Source of the DNA: JAAYJM01 sp964498585
GTDB taxonomy: Bacteria; Bacteroidota; Ignavibacteria; Kapaibacteriales; UBA2268
Direction: 5' to 3'
NCBI GenBank assembly: GCA_964498585.1
Contig: CAZCHH010000080.1
Coordinates: 1-11,800, forward strand
DNA: 11,800 nt
The notes below the pieces were generated by a model. That model did no database searches, was not told where the DNA came from, and saw only the letters and a program-made list of their open reading frames with translations. Positions 1 through 7,210 of this stretch are shown piece after piece. The translations under genes were made by a program, and so were the position numbers. Numbering within the stretch: the first letter of the stretch is position 1; every line of letters begins with the position of its first letter.

Positions 1-40
1 TGTTCTTATTCCCCTCCTAATAAGGAGGGGCAGGGGAGGT
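1..40. repeat. GC-rich palindromic intergenic repeat
   Basis: A 7-bp perfect inverted repeat (CCCCTCC at 11-17, GGAGGGG at 24-30) has a TAATAA loop and is followed by a second G-rich half, AGGGGAGG, at 32-39. No T-run follows, so it is a poor intrinsic terminator. It stands out sharply from the AT-rich DNA around it. It resembles the short dispersed palindromes common between genes in FCB-group genomes; that likeness is from general knowledge and not from a search. The left edge is cut by the window. Confidence 0.55.
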
Positions 41-417
41 GTTAAAAGGTTTTATAAGCAAAAGTAGTGTTTTTCAAGAATTTTTACATATTATCCTGTT
101 TGTAATGCACTACTACTCTATATTTACTTTTATCTGTCATTTAGGAAAGTTGAGTGTGTAATTATTTAAATAAAAAACAAAAAAACATATAAGTAAAACA
201 GAAATCCGTTATTACCTGTTTTTGATTTTTTATTGAAAATGTTAATTAAGTCTATGATATTTAATATTTTAATATAAATTGAAATTTTTTTAAAGAATGA
301 GTTATTCAGTTACAGTTTTATAAATATTATATTTTATTAATAATTTCTTTATTAAATTTGAATTAATAGAATTAACGAAAAAGAAAAATCTTATAATTAA
401 TAAATGAAATGTGAAGT
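41..417. other. AT-rich gene-free leader upstream of the efflux operon
   Basis: This stretch of about 375 bases holds no convincing gene on either strand. It is dominated by A/T runs and gets richer in A/T toward the operon. No regulator gene or clear operator palindrome was seen. It presumably carries the promoter of the efflux operon; the only candidate box I could pick out is listed separately. Confidence 0.5.
353..360 (+). promoter_or_regulatory. candidate Bacteroidota-type -7 box for the efflux operon
   Basis: TAAATTTG fits the Bacteroidota -7 consensus TAnnTTTG and lies about 58 bases before the first start codon of the operon. I see no matching TTG-type -33 element at the usual distance. 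In such AT-rich DNA a chance match is likely, so this is only a candidate. Confidence 0.22.
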
Positions 418-1845
418 ATGAAAAAAACAAAATTCAATTTATTATTGTTTCTTATAATCATTTCAGTCCTCTTCCCAATTAGAACTATATCAGAAGTAAC
501 CAAGCTTACATTGGAAGATGCTTTAAAAATTGGACTGAATAATAATAAAGATGTTAAGATATCTTTAATGAATATCAAGAAAGCCGAGGCAGCAGTTGAC
601 CAGGCATTTGGTTATGCACTGCCAACAGTAGATTTATCAGCAACTTTTTCTCATTACTTAGAAACACCAAAGATGCCCTTTATTGATTTTGAGGCAATGC
701 TCACAAATGCTTCTTATGCTCTTTTATTCAAAGAACACGTAATACCTGAAGATAAATCTAAATATGTGCCAGTAAATACTGCTCTTATGTCTTTTACACA
801 GGCAAATAATTATCAAGCTGGCATTGAAGTTAGCCAAATTCTTTTTAACTCTGCTGTATTTCGTGGTATTGGGGCATCAAAAATATATCTAGATGTTTCA
901 AAGGAGCAATTTCATTCAGCAATAACAAAAACAGTTCTTGATATAAAAAAAGCTTTTTATGGTGTATTGCTTGCTAAAGAGCTATCAAAAATATTAGAAG
1001 ATGCATATAATAATGCTCAATTAAATTTTAAGAATGTAAAAGCATTGCACAACCAGGGTCTTGTTTCCGATTTTGATTTACTGCAAACTGAAGTTAATGT
1101 TGAAAACATAAAACCTTCATTAGTAGAAATGAACAATACATATAAAAATGCTATTGAAGGATTAAAAGTTGTAATGGGAATTGAGCAAAGCAGAGAAATT
1201 GAAGTTACTGGTGAAATTTCATTTTCAGACCAATCTATCCCTGATGAAAATCAAACAATTGAAACAGTAATGAATAACAACTTAGATTTAAAATCGCTTA
1301 CTTTAAAAAGAGAAGTTGATGATGCATATATTGATTTAGACAGGTCTGAATGGTGGCCCTCAGTAGCAGCTTTTGGTAATTATACTTTTGCCGGCTCTTC
1401 CGATAATTTCGACTTTTTAAATTATCGTTCTGCTATGGTTGGAATTAATTTTTCTATTAATTTATTTAAAGGTAATCAAACATTAAATAAAGTTCAGCAA
1501 TCAACGATTACTGCCTTGCAAACTGATGAGCAAATCAATCAATTGAAATCTTATCTATCAATGCAGGTCAAATCTACGCTTTTAGAAATGGAACGGACTA
1601 AATCATTAATTGAATCTCAAGATAGAAATGTAAACTTAGCCCAGCGTGCTTATGATTTGTCTTTAGTTAGATACAAAGAAGGGACTGGAAGTCAGCTTGA
1701 AATACAAAATTCTGAATTAGCTCTTCGTCAGGCAAAAACTAATCGCTTACAAACCGTTTATAGCTATATTATTACCCAGTTCCAATTAGATTATTTATTA
1801 GGAACTATGCAAGACGAATATATTGATTATGTTCAACCAAAATAA
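418..1845 (+). CDS. TolC-family outer-membrane efflux protein
   Basis: Outer-membrane channel of a tripartite efflux pump: it forms the trans-periplasmic tunnel through which the RND pump encoded downstream exports its substrates. The 475-residue length is normal for the family. Residues 1 to about 25 form a Sec signal peptide (KK, then a hydrophobic LLLFLIIISVLF core). The mature protein opens with the family's typical LTLEDALKIGLNNN (30-43). The two OEP repeats run about 30-260 and 275-470. The second carries the hallmark RYKEGTGSQLEIQNSE stretch from R418 and ends in a helical segment finishing with LLG. The ATG at 418 is chosen because the signal peptide begins there; only a weak GTGAAG precedes it. 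It is the first gene of the operon, 31 bases before the adaptor gene. The substrate cannot be read from the sequence. Confidence 0.93.
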   Translation: MKKTKFNLLLFLIIISVLFPIRTISEVTKLTLEDALKIGLNNNKDVKISLMNIKKAEAAVDQAFGYALPTVDLSATFSHYLETPKMPFIDFEAMLTNASYALLFKEHVIPEDKSKYVPVNTALMSFTQANNYQAGIEVSQILFNSAVFRGIGASKIYLDVSKEQFHSAITKTVLDIKKAFYGVLLAKELSKILEDAYNNAQLNFKNVKALHNQGLVSDFDLLQTEVNVENIKPSLVEMNNTYKNAIEGLKVVMGIEQSREIEVTGEISFSDQSIPDENQTIETVMNNNLDLKSLTLKREVDDAYIDLDRSEWWPSVAAFGNYTFAGSSDNFDFLNYRSAMVGINFSINLFKGNQTLNKVQQSTITALQTDEQINQLKSYLSMQVKSTLLEMERTKSLIESQDRNVNLAQRAYDLSLVRYKEGTGSQLEIQNSELALRQAKTNRLQTVYSYIITQFQLDYLLGTMQDEYIDYVQPK

Positions 1846-1876
1846 GTAAATAAAAAAATAATTAAGGATAAAATTT

Positions 1877-2941
1877 ATGAAGAAAGACATCTTATTTGGT
1901 AAAATCGTTTTAATACTATTTTTTTCAACTGCTGGTTTGATGTTCATAAGCTGTCAGAGAGAAGAAAATAAGGAAGAAGCTTTAAGCATTGAGCAAATAC
2001 GAGAGAAAGAAGGTGTGCCTGTTTCTACTATTGTTTTACAACCACAGGAATTTGATAAGAAACTAAACTTTTTTGCTCATTTGTCTGGAATTCAGGAATA
2101 TAAAGAGTTTTCTAAAGTTGCTGATAGAATTCAAAATATTAATGTTCAGGTTGGCAGCACAGTTTCAGCAGGTAAAACTATTATTGAATTTCCAACAAAC
2201 AATCCAGCTTTGCAATACAATCAGGCAAAAGTTGCACTTGAAAATTCTGAAAAAACTTATAAACGCTTAAAGAATCTTTTAGAAGCCGGCGAAACTTCAC
2301 AAGCAAATTTTGATGGAGCAGAAGCACAGTATTTAGTGAATAAAAGAAATTTCGAGTCACTAAAGCAGCTTTTATTTGTTGAATCTCCAATAAGTGGCGT
2401 TGTTACTGAATTATTTGTCAAAGAAGGCGATAATGTTGATTATGGTAAACATCTTTTTACAATTGCTCAATTAAACAGAATGAAAGCGAAAATTTGGGCA
2501 AGTGATGAAGAAGTAGTTCAATTGAAAGTAGGAATGCCGGCAGTTATAAAAATCAATGATACTGAAATTACTGGCAGAATATCTGAAATTGCTCTTGCCA
2601 AAAATATGGATAAGAGAGCATTTGGAGTTGAAGTTCAATTCGATAATCCAAACAGAATACTGAAAAGTGGTATGACTTCCGATTTAAGCATTACTGTTTA
2701 TACTAAACCAAACACAATAATTGTCCCAAGAAATTTCATTCAAACGGAATTAGGCAAGCAGTATGTATTTGTTGATAATAATGGAATTGCTCAAAAACGA
2801 GAAATTGTTATTGGTGAAAATGCCAGTATTAATACTGAAGTTATAAGTGGTTTACAAGCCGGCGATAAATTGATTACTAATGGTATTGCTCTTGTTAAAG
2901 ATGGAGCAAAAATTAATGTGACCAATACCGAAGGGAAGTAA
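1877..2941 (+). CDS. RND efflux periplasmic adaptor (membrane fusion protein), lipoprotein
   Basis: Periplasmic adaptor (HlyD/AcrA-like) that bridges the inner-membrane RND pump and the TolC-like channel. Its 354 residues fit the family. The N-terminus is a lipoprotein signal: basic MKK, a hydrophobic stretch, then FISC with the acylated cysteine expected at C26; position -3 is F, slightly off the usual L. In order come a first lipoyl half (about 80-110, with VQVGSTVSAGKTII), a short coiled-coil hairpin (about 112-165), a second lipoyl half with SPISGVVTELFVKEGDNV (about 170-187), a beta-barrel (about 200-275) and a membrane-proximal domain to the C-terminus. AAGGA at 1864-1868, 8 bases before the ATG, supports this start. 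It lies between the channel and pump genes, with one base between its stop and the pump's start, so the two are probably translationally coupled. Confidence 0.93.
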   Translation: MKKDILFGKIVLILFFSTAGLMFISCQREENKEEALSIEQIREKEGVPVSTIVLQPQEFDKKLNFFAHLSGIQEYKEFSKVADRIQNINVQVGSTVSAGKTIIEFPTNNPALQYNQAKVALENSEKTYKRLKNLLEAGETSQANFDGAEAQYLVNKRNFESLKQLLFVESPISGVVTELFVKEGDNVDYGKHLFTIAQLNRMKAKIWASDEEVVQLKVGMPAVIKINDTEITGRISEIALAKNMDKRAFGVEVQFDNPNRILKSGMTSDLSITVYTKPNTIIVPRNFIQTELGKQYVFVDNNGIAQKREIVIGENASINTEVISGLQAGDKLITNGIALVKDGAKINVTNTEGK

Positions 2942-2942
2942 A

Positions 2943-5900
2943 ATGTTTTTAGCAAAAATGTCTATTAACCGTCCAGTATTGACGACTATGATTATTCTCG
3001 TATTCGTTATTTTTGGAATAATCGGTTATAACTCATTAAATGTAAATTTACAGCCGGATATTGAAATTCCTTATATTACTATTTCTACTATTTATCCCGG
3101 CGCCGGACCGAAAGAAATCGAAACTCTTATTAGCAAAAGAATTGAAGATGCTGTTTCTACAATTACTCAAATTGAGATGATGCAATCATATTCTCTTGAT
3201 GGGGTTTCTGTTGTTATTATAGAATTTAAAATGGGTAAAAATATTGACGTAGCTAATCAGGAAGTTAAAGATAAAGTTGATGCTATAATAAATGATTTTC
3301 CTACTGATGCAAAGTTGCCTGTTGTTCAAAAAATTGACTTCAGAGCTTTTGCGATTGTTGATTTAGTCCTAAGTGGCGATATGAATCCTCGTGAGCTTTA
3401 TGATATTGCCGACAAAAAATTGAAAGATAGATTTTCACAGGTTGATGGAGTTGCAAACGTAACAATTACTGGTGGACAAGAACGAGAAATTTGGACTGTC
3501 ATTGATAATAAAATTGCTTATGAAAATTCAATTTCTCTTACTCAGCTCTTGCAAATTCTAGCTGCTAACAATATGAATATGCCCGGTGGTTATTTTCAAA
3601 TTGGTGACCAGGAATTTTCCGTTCGTCTTCAGGGTGAATTTAACGATATTAAGAAAATGGAAGAATTGCAAATTCCCACTGCATATTCAAATAAAAAATT
3701 AAAACAGTTTGCTACTGTTCTTGATACAGGACAAAGAATCAGACAGCGTGCTATTTATTTTGACAATAAAAGAGAAGTAAGGGATTCTAATATTGTTCGC
3801 TTGGGTATAGTAAAAAGCCCAGATGGTAATGTAGTTAAAGTTGCTGATGCTATTCGAAATACTCTGCCCGACATTAAAGCATCTCTTCCGCCCGGAGTGA
3901 ATTTAGAGATTATAAATGATGATTCGGAATATGTTAGAAGTAGTATTAGCGATACAATCGGAAATATTGTTTTAGGCGTTATTTTCACTTCTATAGTGCT
4001 TTTAATCTTTCTTGCAAATTTCCGCTCTACTTTTATAGTCGCACTTTCAATGCCTACATCTATAATAGCAACATTTATGCTCTTAAATGCATTTGGTTTA
4101 ACTCTTAATATGATGACACTGATGGGGCTTTCAGTCTCAGTTGGTGTGCTTGTGGCAAATTCGGTGGTTGTGCTTGAAAACATTTTCCGGCATAAAGATA
4201 TGGGTAAAACCAACAAACAAGCTGCTCTTGTTGGAACTTCTGAAGTTACTGTTGCTGTTCTGGCTTCTACCTTAACTAATTTAGTTGTATTCCTGCCTAT
4301 TGCAAGTATGACTTCAATAGTTGGTCAGTTTTTAAGAGAACTTGCCCTTGCAGCAACTTTTGCAACTTTTTTTTCTCTTTTATTTTCATTTACTCTTACT
4401 CCAATGCTTAGTTCACTTATTTTACCTCAATCTACAAAAGAAGGAAGAATAAGTGCAGCAATGAAGAGATTTTTTGCTCTTTGGGACGATGCTTATCGTG
4501 CTATGCTAAAAATTGTTTTAAAGAATAAATGGATTGCTTCTTTATTCGCATTTAGTTCTATTGTTTTATTAGTTATTGTAATAATGGTTTATGGTGGTGG
4601 TCTTGGTGGTGAGTTTTTACCATCAATGGACGATGGAAAAATAAAAATTGATGTTGAACTACCTGAAGGTTATAATTTATCCGCTACTTCTAAGATTTTG
4701 GAAAAAATAGAAAATATTATAGAAAAAGAAGATATTGTGAAACATATTATAACGAATTTAGGTAAAATTGATGACCTTACTACTGGTACAAATATGGCAA
4801 GAATGGAGGTTCAGCTTATTGATGTTAAAGAGAGAACAATAAAAGTTGAGCAAGTGATTTCAGATTTTACAAAAAAATTAGCTCATATTCCAGCAAAACT
4901 TATTGTTGACAAAATGTCTTCATCCGGACCCGGTGGCTCTCCCGTTGACTTTTTCTTGCTCGGTCAAGATGTAGATAAATTAGAAGATATTAAGATTAAG
5001 GTAATTGAAAAATTAAAAGATACTCCCGGACTCATAAATTTTGACCAGAGCTCGAGAGCTGGTAAGCCAGAAATAACTGTTTTCCCTGACAGAGACAAAT
5101 TAGCTGAAGCAGGAATTACTCTTCAGGAAGTTGCCTTAACATTAAGAGCTTCTATTGAGGGACTTGAGTCTTCAAAGTTCAGAGAACTGGGCGATGAATA
5201 CAATATTATGGTTACTTTAAACAATGAATCAGTTAATACACCTGAAAAAATATATAATATACCTGTTGTTTCACAGTTCGGCACTGTTTATCGATTATCT
5301 GAACTATGTGATATTAAGTTCACTACTGGTTTCACTAAAATTATGCATCGTGACAAATATACTTCAATACAATTTACTGGCTCTAATGCAGAAGGATTTT
5401 CTATTGGAGATGTTACAGATGAAATTGACAGAAGAATGAAGGAAATAGAACTTCCACCCGGATATGATTTTAAATGGGGTGGTAACACAAAGATGATGAA
5501 TGAAATGTTTTCAGATATGATTTTTGCTTTTCTTATTGCTGTTATGCTTACTTATATGCTTCTTGCTGCAATTTTAGAAAGCTTCATTCAGCCGATTTTT
5601 ATTTTGCTTACAATACCACTTGCACTAATCGGTGTTATTATAGCTCTTTATTACACAAATACTTCTCTCGGTATTACTTCACTTATGGGTATAATTATGC
5701 TTATTGGTATTGTGGTGAATAATGCTATTTTAATGTTAGACTTTACAAATCAATTAAGGCGTGAAGAGGGAATGTCTCCAAAAGATGCTTTGATTGCGGC
5801 TTGTCCGGTTAAGCTAAAACCAGTTCTAATGTCAACTCTTGCTTTGATTCTCGGTATGCTTCCTATGGCAATGGGAATTGGCGACGCAGGCGCTGAAATG

Positions 5901-6032
5901 CGTACTCCACTCGGTATTGTTAGTTTTGGTGGTTTGGTCGCTTCTACTGTTTTAACGTTATTTGTAATTCCAGCTTTTTATTATATTACTTCTCGTTCTA
6001 AGAAAAGAGAAATTCGCGAAGATTTAGTTTAA
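2943..6032 (+). CDS. RND-family efflux transporter permease (HAE1/AcrB-like)
   Basis: Inner-membrane pump of the tripartite system, 1029 residues, close to AcrB in length. It has the twelve-helix plan: TM1 about 10-30, a first periplasmic porter/docking loop, TM2-TM6 about 338-490, TM7 about 529-549, a second periplasmic loop, and TM8-TM12 about 855-1015. The family's INRPV and PDIEIP segments are at the N-terminus. The relay positions are unusual. In TM4, AcrB's D407-D408 correspond to A405-N406 (GVLVANSVVVLEN). In TM10, AcrB K940 corresponds to N926 (GIVVNNAIL). Near TM11, R971 corresponds to K957. The canonical acidic proton carriers are therefore absent, although the reading frame is intact and the protein looks well conserved otherwise. 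AAGGGA at 2931-2936 inside the end of the adaptor gene is a good ribosome binding site. The substrate is unknown. Confidence 0.95.
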   Translation: MFLAKMSINRPVLTTMIILVFVIFGIIGYNSLNVNLQPDIEIPYITISTIYPGAGPKEIETLISKRIEDAVSTITQIEMMQSYSLDGVSVVIIEFKMGKNIDVANQEVKDKVDAIINDFPTDAKLPVVQKIDFRAFAIVDLVLSGDMNPRELYDIADKKLKDRFSQVDGVANVTITGGQEREIWTVIDNKIAYENSISLTQLLQILAANNMNMPGGYFQIGDQEFSVRLQGEFNDIKKMEELQIPTAYSNKKLKQFATVLDTGQRIRQRAIYFDNKREVRDSNIVRLGIVKSPDGNVVKVADAIRNTLPDIKASLPPGVNLEIINDDSEYVRSSISDTIGNIVLGVIFTSIVLLIFLANFRSTFIVALSMPTSIIATFMLLNAFGLTLNMMTLMGLSVSVGVLVANSVVVLENIFRHKDMGKTNKQAALVGTSEVTVAVLASTLTNLVVFLPIASMTSIVGQFLRELALAATFATFFSLLFSFTLTPMLSSLILPQSTKEGRISAAMKRFFALWDDAYRAMLKIVLKNKWIASLFAFSSIVLLVIVIMVYGGGLGGEFLPSMDDGKIKIDVELPEGYNLSATSKILEKIENIIEKEDIVKHIITNLGKIDDLTTGTNMARMEVQLIDVKERTIKVEQVISDFTKKLAHIPAKLIVDKMSSSGPGGSPVDFFLLGQDVDKLEDIKIKVIEKLKDTPGLINFDQSSRAGKPEITVFPDRDKLAEAGITLQEVALTLRASIEGLESSKFRELGDEYNIMVTLNNESVNTPEKIYNIPVVSQFGTVYRLSELCDIKFTTGFTKIMHRDKYTSIQFTGSNAEGFSIGDVTDEIDRRMKEIELPPGYDFKWGGNTKMMNEMFSDMIFAFLIAVMLTYMLLAAILESFIQPIFILLTIPLALIGVIIALYYTNTSLGITSLMGIIMLIGIVVNNAILMLDFTNQLRREEGMSPKDALIAACPVKLKPVLMSTLALILGMLPMAMGIGDAGAEMRTPLGIVSFGGLVASTVLTLFVIPAFYYITSRSKKREIREDLV

Positions 6033-6044
6033 TTTGGAGTATTT

Positions 6045-6818
6045 ATGAAAAAGAAAACAATATTTGAATTTGAGAATGATGACGTAAGGTTTTATATTCA
6101 CGAGAATACAGCCGTTATAAATATTCATTCAAATGCCTTTGAATGTCTGGCTGACCCTGAAAAAAGCGGACAGCTCCTTTCTCTTTTCGACTGGGTGGAA
6201 AGCGACCCGGTCGTTAAGTCCTTAATGCTAATTAATGAGCCAAATGTTTTTAATAAAGAAAATATTCTTAAATTTTTAAAAACAGTTTTTAAAACTGATG
6301 AGCAAGGAAACGTAACAAATGTAATCCCAAGCGATAAAAAAGTCATTCGTGCAAGGCAGCTAAATAGCTTTAGAAATATAGTTATGAAGATGATAGATTA
6401 TAAAAAACTACTATTTTCTGCTTTAAACGGTGATTGCGTTACTCCTATTTTCGGTATGTCGCTTGCTGCTGATTTTCGCTTTGCCAGTGAAAATATGAAA
6501 TTCGTTCTTTTTCATAATGAAACCGGAACACATCCTGCCGGTGCTTTGCCGTTCTTTCTTCCTCTTTACACTTCACGAGGAAAAGCAATGGAAATTCTAA
6601 TCAAATGCAGTGATATTCCAGCTCACGAAGCTAAACAAATTGGTGTTATCAACGAAATTCTTCCTAACGCCGATTTTGAACAGCACTGTTTAGAGAAAAT
6701 TAATCAATATGCACAAATTCATCCTGCAACAATGATTTTAACTAAACGGCTTTCTTTCAGTTTCCAGATGGAATTAGAGCAGTATTTTGAAGCAGAATCC
6801 AAAATGCTCGGCTATTAA
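6045..6818 (+). CDS. divergent crotonase (enoyl-CoA hydratase/isomerase)-fold protein, probably not a classical hydratase
   Basis: A 257-residue cytoplasmic protein with no signal peptide or membrane segment. The region ALNGDCVTPIFGMSLAADFR (126-145), then FASEN and a GTHPAG turn (161-166), matches the crotonase core in order and spacing. The expected active-site residues do not match. Aligned by eye with rat mitochondrial hydratase, the oxyanion Ala98 and Gly141 positions read K71 and P134, and the catalytic Glu144 and Glu164 positions read G137 and H157. E159 lies two residues on and might substitute if the alignment shifts. The gene starts 12 bases after the RND gene, behind TTGGAG, and ends just before the terminator, so it is the last gene of the efflux operon. 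Its role is unknown; a non-hydratase crotonase activity or an acyl-binding pseudoenzyme are both possible. Confidence 0.75.
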   Translation: MKKKTIFEFENDDVRFYIHENTAVINIHSNAFECLADPEKSGQLLSLFDWVESDPVVKSLMLINEPNVFNKENILKFLKTVFKTDEQGNVTNVIPSDKKVIRARQLNSFRNIVMKMIDYKKLLFSALNGDCVTPIFGMSLAADFRFASENMKFVLFHNETGTHPAGALPFFLPLYTSRGKAMEILIKCSDIPAHEAKQIGVINEILPNADFEQHCLEKINQYAQIHPATMILTKRLSFSFQMELEQYFEAESKMLGY

Positions 6819-6841
6819 GTTTTTACGAGATGTTAAAAAAT

Positions 6842-6864
6842 TATCATTCTGAAGCGAAGAATCA
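6842..6864. repeat. dispersed GAAGCGAAGAATC repeat, copy 1
   Basis: The segment around ATCATTCTGAAGCGAAGAAT matches the second copy near 10130-10153 (CATTCTGGAGCGAAGCGAAGAATCC), apart from the GAAGC unit being present once here and duplicated there. ATTCT and AGAAT can pair as a small stem. Very similar ATTCTGAGCGAAGCGAAGAAT sequences are widely scattered between genes in several bacterial phyla (general knowledge, not searched here). Confidence 0.55.
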
Positions 6865-6886
6865 CTTGATAAGACAAATAAAAGAA

Positions 6887-6911
6887 ATTCCATATCTGGA
6901 AGATATGGAAT
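6887..6911. repeat. 11-bp perfect inverted repeat in the operon 3' end
   Basis: ATTCCATATCT (6887-6897) and AGATATGGAAT (6901-6911) are perfect inverted copies around a GGA loop. There is no T-run after it. It lies 15 bases before the terminator stem and could act as a 3' RNA stabiliser for the efflux mRNA, but that role is inferred. Confidence 0.6.
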
Positions 6912-6926
6912 ATCTATTATATCTCT

Positions 6927-6961
6927 CCTTCCCAAGCTGTGCTTGGGAAGGTTTTTTTTTT
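6927..6961 (+). terminator. strong Rho-independent terminator of the efflux operon
   Basis: A perfect 11-bp stem, CCTTCCCAAGC (6927-6937) with GCTTGGGAAGG (6941-6951), has a TGT loop and is followed directly by ten T residues (6952-6961). It lies about 108 bases after the last stop codon of the operon, pointing in the direction of transcription. Confidence 0.93.
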
Positions 6962-6985
6962 ATCCTCTTTATTGTTGTAATTGGT

Positions 6986-7055
6986 TGTTAGGTTATTGGG
7001 GAATTAGGAATTAGGAATTGGGGGCTGGAGACTGGGGACTTGTCATTCGTCATTC
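6986..7055. repeat. degenerate heptanucleotide tandem array (G-rich)
   Basis: The sequence divides without gaps into ten 7-base units: TGTTAGG, TTATTGG, GGAATTA twice, GGAATTG, GGGGCTG, GAGACTG, GGGACTT, GTCATTC twice. The units drift from one type into the next while the 7-nt phase is kept. The GGGGCTG/GGGACTT part recurs inside the restriction gene at 8832-8859. The GTCATT units (7042-7054) can pair with the AATGAC units of the next array (7069-7081). Confidence 0.75.
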
Positions 7056-7065
7056 GAAAAAAAAT

Positions 7066-7142
7066 ACCAATGACCAATGACTAATGACCATAAACCGAAA
7101 ACCATAAACCATAAACCATAAACCACAAACCGATACCCGACA
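7066..7142. repeat. degenerate heptanucleotide tandem array (C-rich on + strand)
   Basis: Eleven 7-base units follow one another without gaps: ACCAATG twice, ACTAATG, ACCATAA, ACCGAAA, ACCATAA three times, ACCACAA, ACCGATA, CCCGACA. Together with the previous array and the 10-base A-rich joint between them, this fills most of the space between the efflux terminator and the restriction gene. It resembles the short tandemly repeated repetitive (STRR) heptamers known from cyanobacteria; here it is a family-level likeness only. No coding potential was seen. Confidence 0.8.
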
Positions 7143-7148
7143 GCAAAA

Positions 7149-7169
7149 AAAAATTAATAATTAACAATT
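7149..7169. repeat. left 21-bp inverted repeat flanking the restriction gene
   Basis: AAAAATTAATAATTAACAATT... at 7149-7169 is the exact reverse complement of 10104-10124. The element is AT-rich and of low complexity, made of the TTAATAA/TTAACAA heptamer type, so part of the match could be chance. Length and placement on both sides of one gene make it worth recording. Confidence 0.55.
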
Positions 7170-7174
7170 TTTTC

Positions 7175-7182
7175 TTAATTTG
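7175..7182 (+). promoter_or_regulatory. candidate -7 box of the restriction-modification gene
   Basis: TTAATTTG matches seven of eight positions of the Bacteroidota TAnnTTTG consensus and lies 28 bases before the ATG, a plausible distance for a short leader. No clear -33 element is visible, and the surrounding AT-rich repeat makes chance matches likely. Confidence 0.25.
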
Positions 7183-7210
7183 CAGTATTCTAAAAAAATC
7201 TGAAGTAAAT

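Noticed and set aside
11..30. Hairpin at the left edge as a terminator of an upstream gene
   Set aside because: The stem is followed by a G-rich stretch and not by T residues on either strand, so it is listed as a repeat only.
372..578. Short - strand open frame over the start of the TolC-like gene
   Set aside because: It overlaps the signal peptide region of a well-supported gene in antisense and shows no domain; other antisense frames under the efflux and restriction genes were dropped for the same reason.
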